From: Amorphochlora amoebiformis
Taxonomy: Eukaryota; Cercozoa; Chlorarachniophyceae
Length of the DNA stretch: 64,000 bases
NCBI GenBank assembly: GCA_054601695.1
Contig: BAAHQB010000065.1
Span: 372,001 to 436,000 of the forward strand
Direction: 5' to 3'
Shown here: positions 1 to 64,000 of the stretch, one piece after another
Position numbering within the stretch: position 1 is the stretch's first letter
Layout: each line of letters starts with the position of its first letter
The notes under the pieces: generated by a model
The model's input: the letters and a program-made list of their open reading frames with translations, nothing else
What the model was told of the DNA's origin: nothing
Database searches by the model: none
Position numbers and translations under genes: made by a program

Positions 1-44
1 ATGTTTGTATATACCTATATTCTAACCTGGAGAAATAACACATG

Positions 45-82
<38 letters not shown>

Positions 83-213
83 TTATATATGTAATATACA
101 TAATCATACCATGTATATATATATATATATATACATATATATTCGAAAATATTTACACACACAATATATTACACATAGACAAACACACCCACAAATTTAT
201 ATACACACATCCC

Positions 214-4434
<4,221 letters not shown>

Positions 4435-4445
4435 TGACGTCTTAC
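4435..4445. promoter_or_regulatory. 11-nt gap between divergent start codons
   Basis: The two gene models start back to back with only 11 nt between their ATGs. That is too short for two promoters and 5' leaders, so the transcription starts probably lie inside the other gene, or one start codon is misplaced. No TATA-like or other motif stands out in this sequence-poor gap. Confidence 0.35.
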
Positions 4446-16089
<11,644 letters not shown>

Positions 16090-16589
16090 GCACAATACGT
16101 TTAAGTCGTCAGAAAAACGGAAGAGAAGAGACCCATCGAGTGGCGCGGGGAATGATCTTGGACAATAAGGTTCCTCCTTCGGCATGTGAGACATTTTCAT
16201 GGTGGACACCAACATCCGCGCTGCGGGGACTACCTGATGCAAGCTTTTTGAGGTGTTCTCACGGCTGTAAGCACTCTGCGGCGCTTTTCGAGTCACTTTT
16301 ATTGTGTGTTGGAAATTCCCTATTGATTGCGGTCTTTAGACCCCATTCCGAAGGTCCGCGAACACCCGAATGAGGCCCGATCGATGCATGCCGGCATCCG
16401 GCCATCGAGCCGACAAATTAAGATTTACTTTTCTTTTGGGTGATTTTGTCAGATATCGATGCTGGCAGACGCCTGCACGTGCCGCCGAAATAATCAACTC
16501 TCGCGGCACAGAAAACCGATCCGTCGGGTCAGAATCCGACCGACGCAAGCGCCCCACCCAGGCCGAATCTCCCGTACTCACACGCAAAC
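16090..16589 (+). promoter_or_regulatory. Putative promoter and 5' leader of the ADF/cofilin gene
   Basis: About 500 nt of balanced, CpG-containing sequence lies directly before the cofilin ATG, in contrast to the TA repeats around it. It holds open frames on both strands but none with protein-like composition. I therefore read it as promoter and leader. No individual factor site is clear. Confidence 0.4.
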
Positions 16590-17179
16590 ATGTCTGGAAT
16601 CAAGGTCTCCAAGAAGGCCCTCGCCCAATTCGAAGAGATGAAGAAAAAGCGCACACACAAATTCCTCATCATGGGAATCGAGAAGGAGAAGGTGAAGCGA
16701 TACCGACGAAACGTGATGACGTTTAACGCGTACATATCTCGCGCAGGTTGAGGTCGTGGACGGGAAGTCGGGCGACAAGAAGGTCAGCCCCAGCTACGCT
16801 GACTTCACCAAGGCCCTCTGCGTGCCCAAGAAGGCTCAGTGGGGAATTATCGACTATGAGGTACGCTTGAAGATAATTTCCGACATTCGGGCCTTCAATG
16901 ACACCACAAAACATGTGCCCATCACCATATGTTATTCAAACTGATGGCTGGCCAGATGTTGATCTTGGTTATTGTTAGATGAAAATGAAGGATGGATCTG
17001 TCAAGCAGAAATTAGTCTACATTTCTTGGTGCCCTGATAACGCTGCTGTCCGTACCAAGATGCTCCACGGATCTACCACGAACACCGTGAAGTCTAAGCT
17101 GGGTCTGGATAAGGGACTTCAGGCCTCTGTTCCTTCTGAGTGCGAGGAGGAACTTCTCCAGAAGAAGATTCTAGCTTAG
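16590..17179 (+). CDS. ADF/cofilin, actin-depolymerising factor, 138 residues
   Basis: ADF/cofilin binds actin monomers and filaments, severs ADP-actin filaments and speeds turnover in the cytoplasm. Exons 16590-16691, 16747-16860 and 16979-17179 join in phase to 138 residues, the normal length of the family. Visible features: MSGIKVSKKALAQFEEMKKK at the start, with the serine near the N-terminus that is often the regulatory site; VEVVDGKSGDKKVSPSYADF; LVYISWCPDNAAVRTKMLHG, which contains the actin-binding long-helix motif (V-R-x-K-M-L); and a C-terminal region ending LLQKKILA. The ATG at 16590 is chosen because it gives the canonical N-terminus. Introns are 55 and 118 nt, without repeat expansion. 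It is convergent with the long minus-strand gene that ends at 17983. The family call is firm; which paralogue it is cannot be told. Confidence 0.96.
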
Positions 17180-17852
17180 ACAGGTAGTGGCCGACGTTTA
17201 TATCGATAGATTGAAAAGCTGTGATTAGTTTGCTCCTTCGCTAAGTTGAATTATGATTCTTCTGCGCAACTCTAGAATTCGATCTAAAAGACCTAATATT
17301 TTAAGGCTTGGTATTTCCCGTTAAGTATAATTCATAGTAATCGTCGACAACTAGCTAGCTACGTCAAGACCCTAGAGAGTCTAGACCATATCTCTAGTGT
17401 CTAGTGTTACTACAATCTAGACAATCTAACTAGATCTAATGTATCTAGTGTATACGTAAGGCTAGCTTACATGTATACTATGTAGAGCAAGTATACGCGT
17501 GCAGTAGAACTAACTCTACTATATATAACTAGACTGTAGCTAGACCGTAGCACAGTACGTACCTAGTATATCTAGATATATAGCTAGCAGCCTAGCACTA
17601 GTAGTACTTAGCATTCTAATTTCTAAATATCTAGAATATATATATATATATATATATATAGAGAATATACTAGTATATTGGATAAGCTATATAGCAGTAG
17701 AACTAACTCTACTAACCAGACCGCTAGTAGCACAGTACTAGCTATAGCCTAGATAGCTAGCACTATATATAGTAGCATTCTAATTTCTAAATATCTAGAA
17801 TCTAGAGAATATACTGGTATATTGGATAAGCTATATATACTAGATATATTTA

Positions 17853-17892
<40 letters not shown>

Positions 17893-17982
17893 CAGAATAC
17901 ATCAAAAAACTATTTTTTCCACTGAACAACGTACATAATGCGCAAATTGAACTGGTCTAAATTTATCACTGCAATTTAGAGC
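17180..17982. other. Convergent intergenic region between cofilin and the CC2D2A-like gene
   Basis: 3' flanks of the two genes. 17340-17840 is rich in CTAG and contains a tandem duplication (listed separately). No gene seen. Confidence 0.6.
17501..17837. repeat. Tandem duplication in CTAG-rich DNA
   Basis: 17501-17693 and 17694-17837 are two diverged direct copies. Both start GCAGTAGAACTAACTCTACT, share GCATTCTAATTTCTAAATAT and end in TATTGGATAAGCTATATA. The first copy carries an extra (TA)n run. CTAG is very frequent in both. Confidence 0.85.
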
Positions 17983-63701
<45,719 letters not shown>

Positions 63702-64000
63702 TCTTTCGAAATTTGAATCGAAGAAATTGCATGAATCCCCGGGGTTTACCGGGTATTTCCGGTATTATCAGTCTAATTCAGGTATCCCGGAGGGATTCCG
63801 GATATTTCCGGGCACTAATAATTCGGATCGGAATCCAACCGGTATGGGTGCGACGTGTCAGCCCTGCTTGAAGAGGCCAGGTCTTCCAGGGCGATATAAG
63901 ATGCAAGATCACAACATTACTATTGCATGATATACCACTCAAGATATCTTCAGATTTTCTATTCATACTTTTTCATATATGCACATGTGTACATATAAAT
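63702..64000. promoter_or_regulatory. Upstream flank of the CC2D2A-like gene
   Basis: Sequence just 5' of the minus-strand start. 63735-63845 carries repeated CCGG-containing words (CCGGGTATTTCCGG, CCCGGAGGGATTCCGG, GGATATTTCCGGG), partly palindromic. An ATG-starting plus-strand open frame (63346-63930) crosses it but has low-complexity, CT-driven composition. Probably promoter; no factor can be named. Confidence 0.3.

Overview
The window reads as nuclear DNA of a flagellated, probably single-celled eukaryote. I see four protein genes, all cut into many small exons with GT-AG introns. The space between exons is mostly simple repeat: very long (TA)n, some TG/CA, ATT and GA/CT tracts, and blocks of TTAGGG/CCCTAA telomere-type repeat. 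Most open frames here (runs of YIYI, SLSL, RERE or NPNP) are translated repeat, not genes. There are no signs of bacterial genes, CRISPR, tRNA or rRNA.

Layout. (1) 214-4434, minus: an unrecognised 225-residue protein in seven exons. (2) 4446-13649, plus: a 30-exon gene whose exon phases join without a break into about 1053 residues. It encodes, in order, a new N-terminal region, an SH3 domain, a p22phox-like (cytochrome b558 alpha) membrane domain and a complete NADPH oxidase (haem, FAD and NADPH parts). The catalytic subunit, its membrane partner and an adaptor module, which are separate proteins in animals, seem to be one chain. This is the most interesting item in the window. (3) 16590-17179, plus: a normal three-exon ADF/cofilin. 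(4) 63701-17983, minus: a giant gene of about 70 exons (typically 35-105 nt), giving about 1500 residues spread over 45.7 kb. It has an acidic N-terminus, C2-type segments and a transglutaminase-like domain. Order, length and motifs fit CC2D2A, a ciliary transition-zone protein.

Two structural themes stand out. Introns are either minimal (29-60 nt) or inflated by simple repeats, including telomere-type arrays that begin right at donor sites. Inside the inflated introns there are repeated, decaying copies of neighbouring exon edges together with their splice sites ('ghost exons'), one exon having three such copies.

Functionally, the oxidase makes superoxide at a membrane, cofilin remodels actin, and the CC2D2A-like protein points to a cilium. 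Nothing suggests that they are co-regulated. All gene models were built by eye from splice sites, phase and protein-likeness, without transcripts or database searches.
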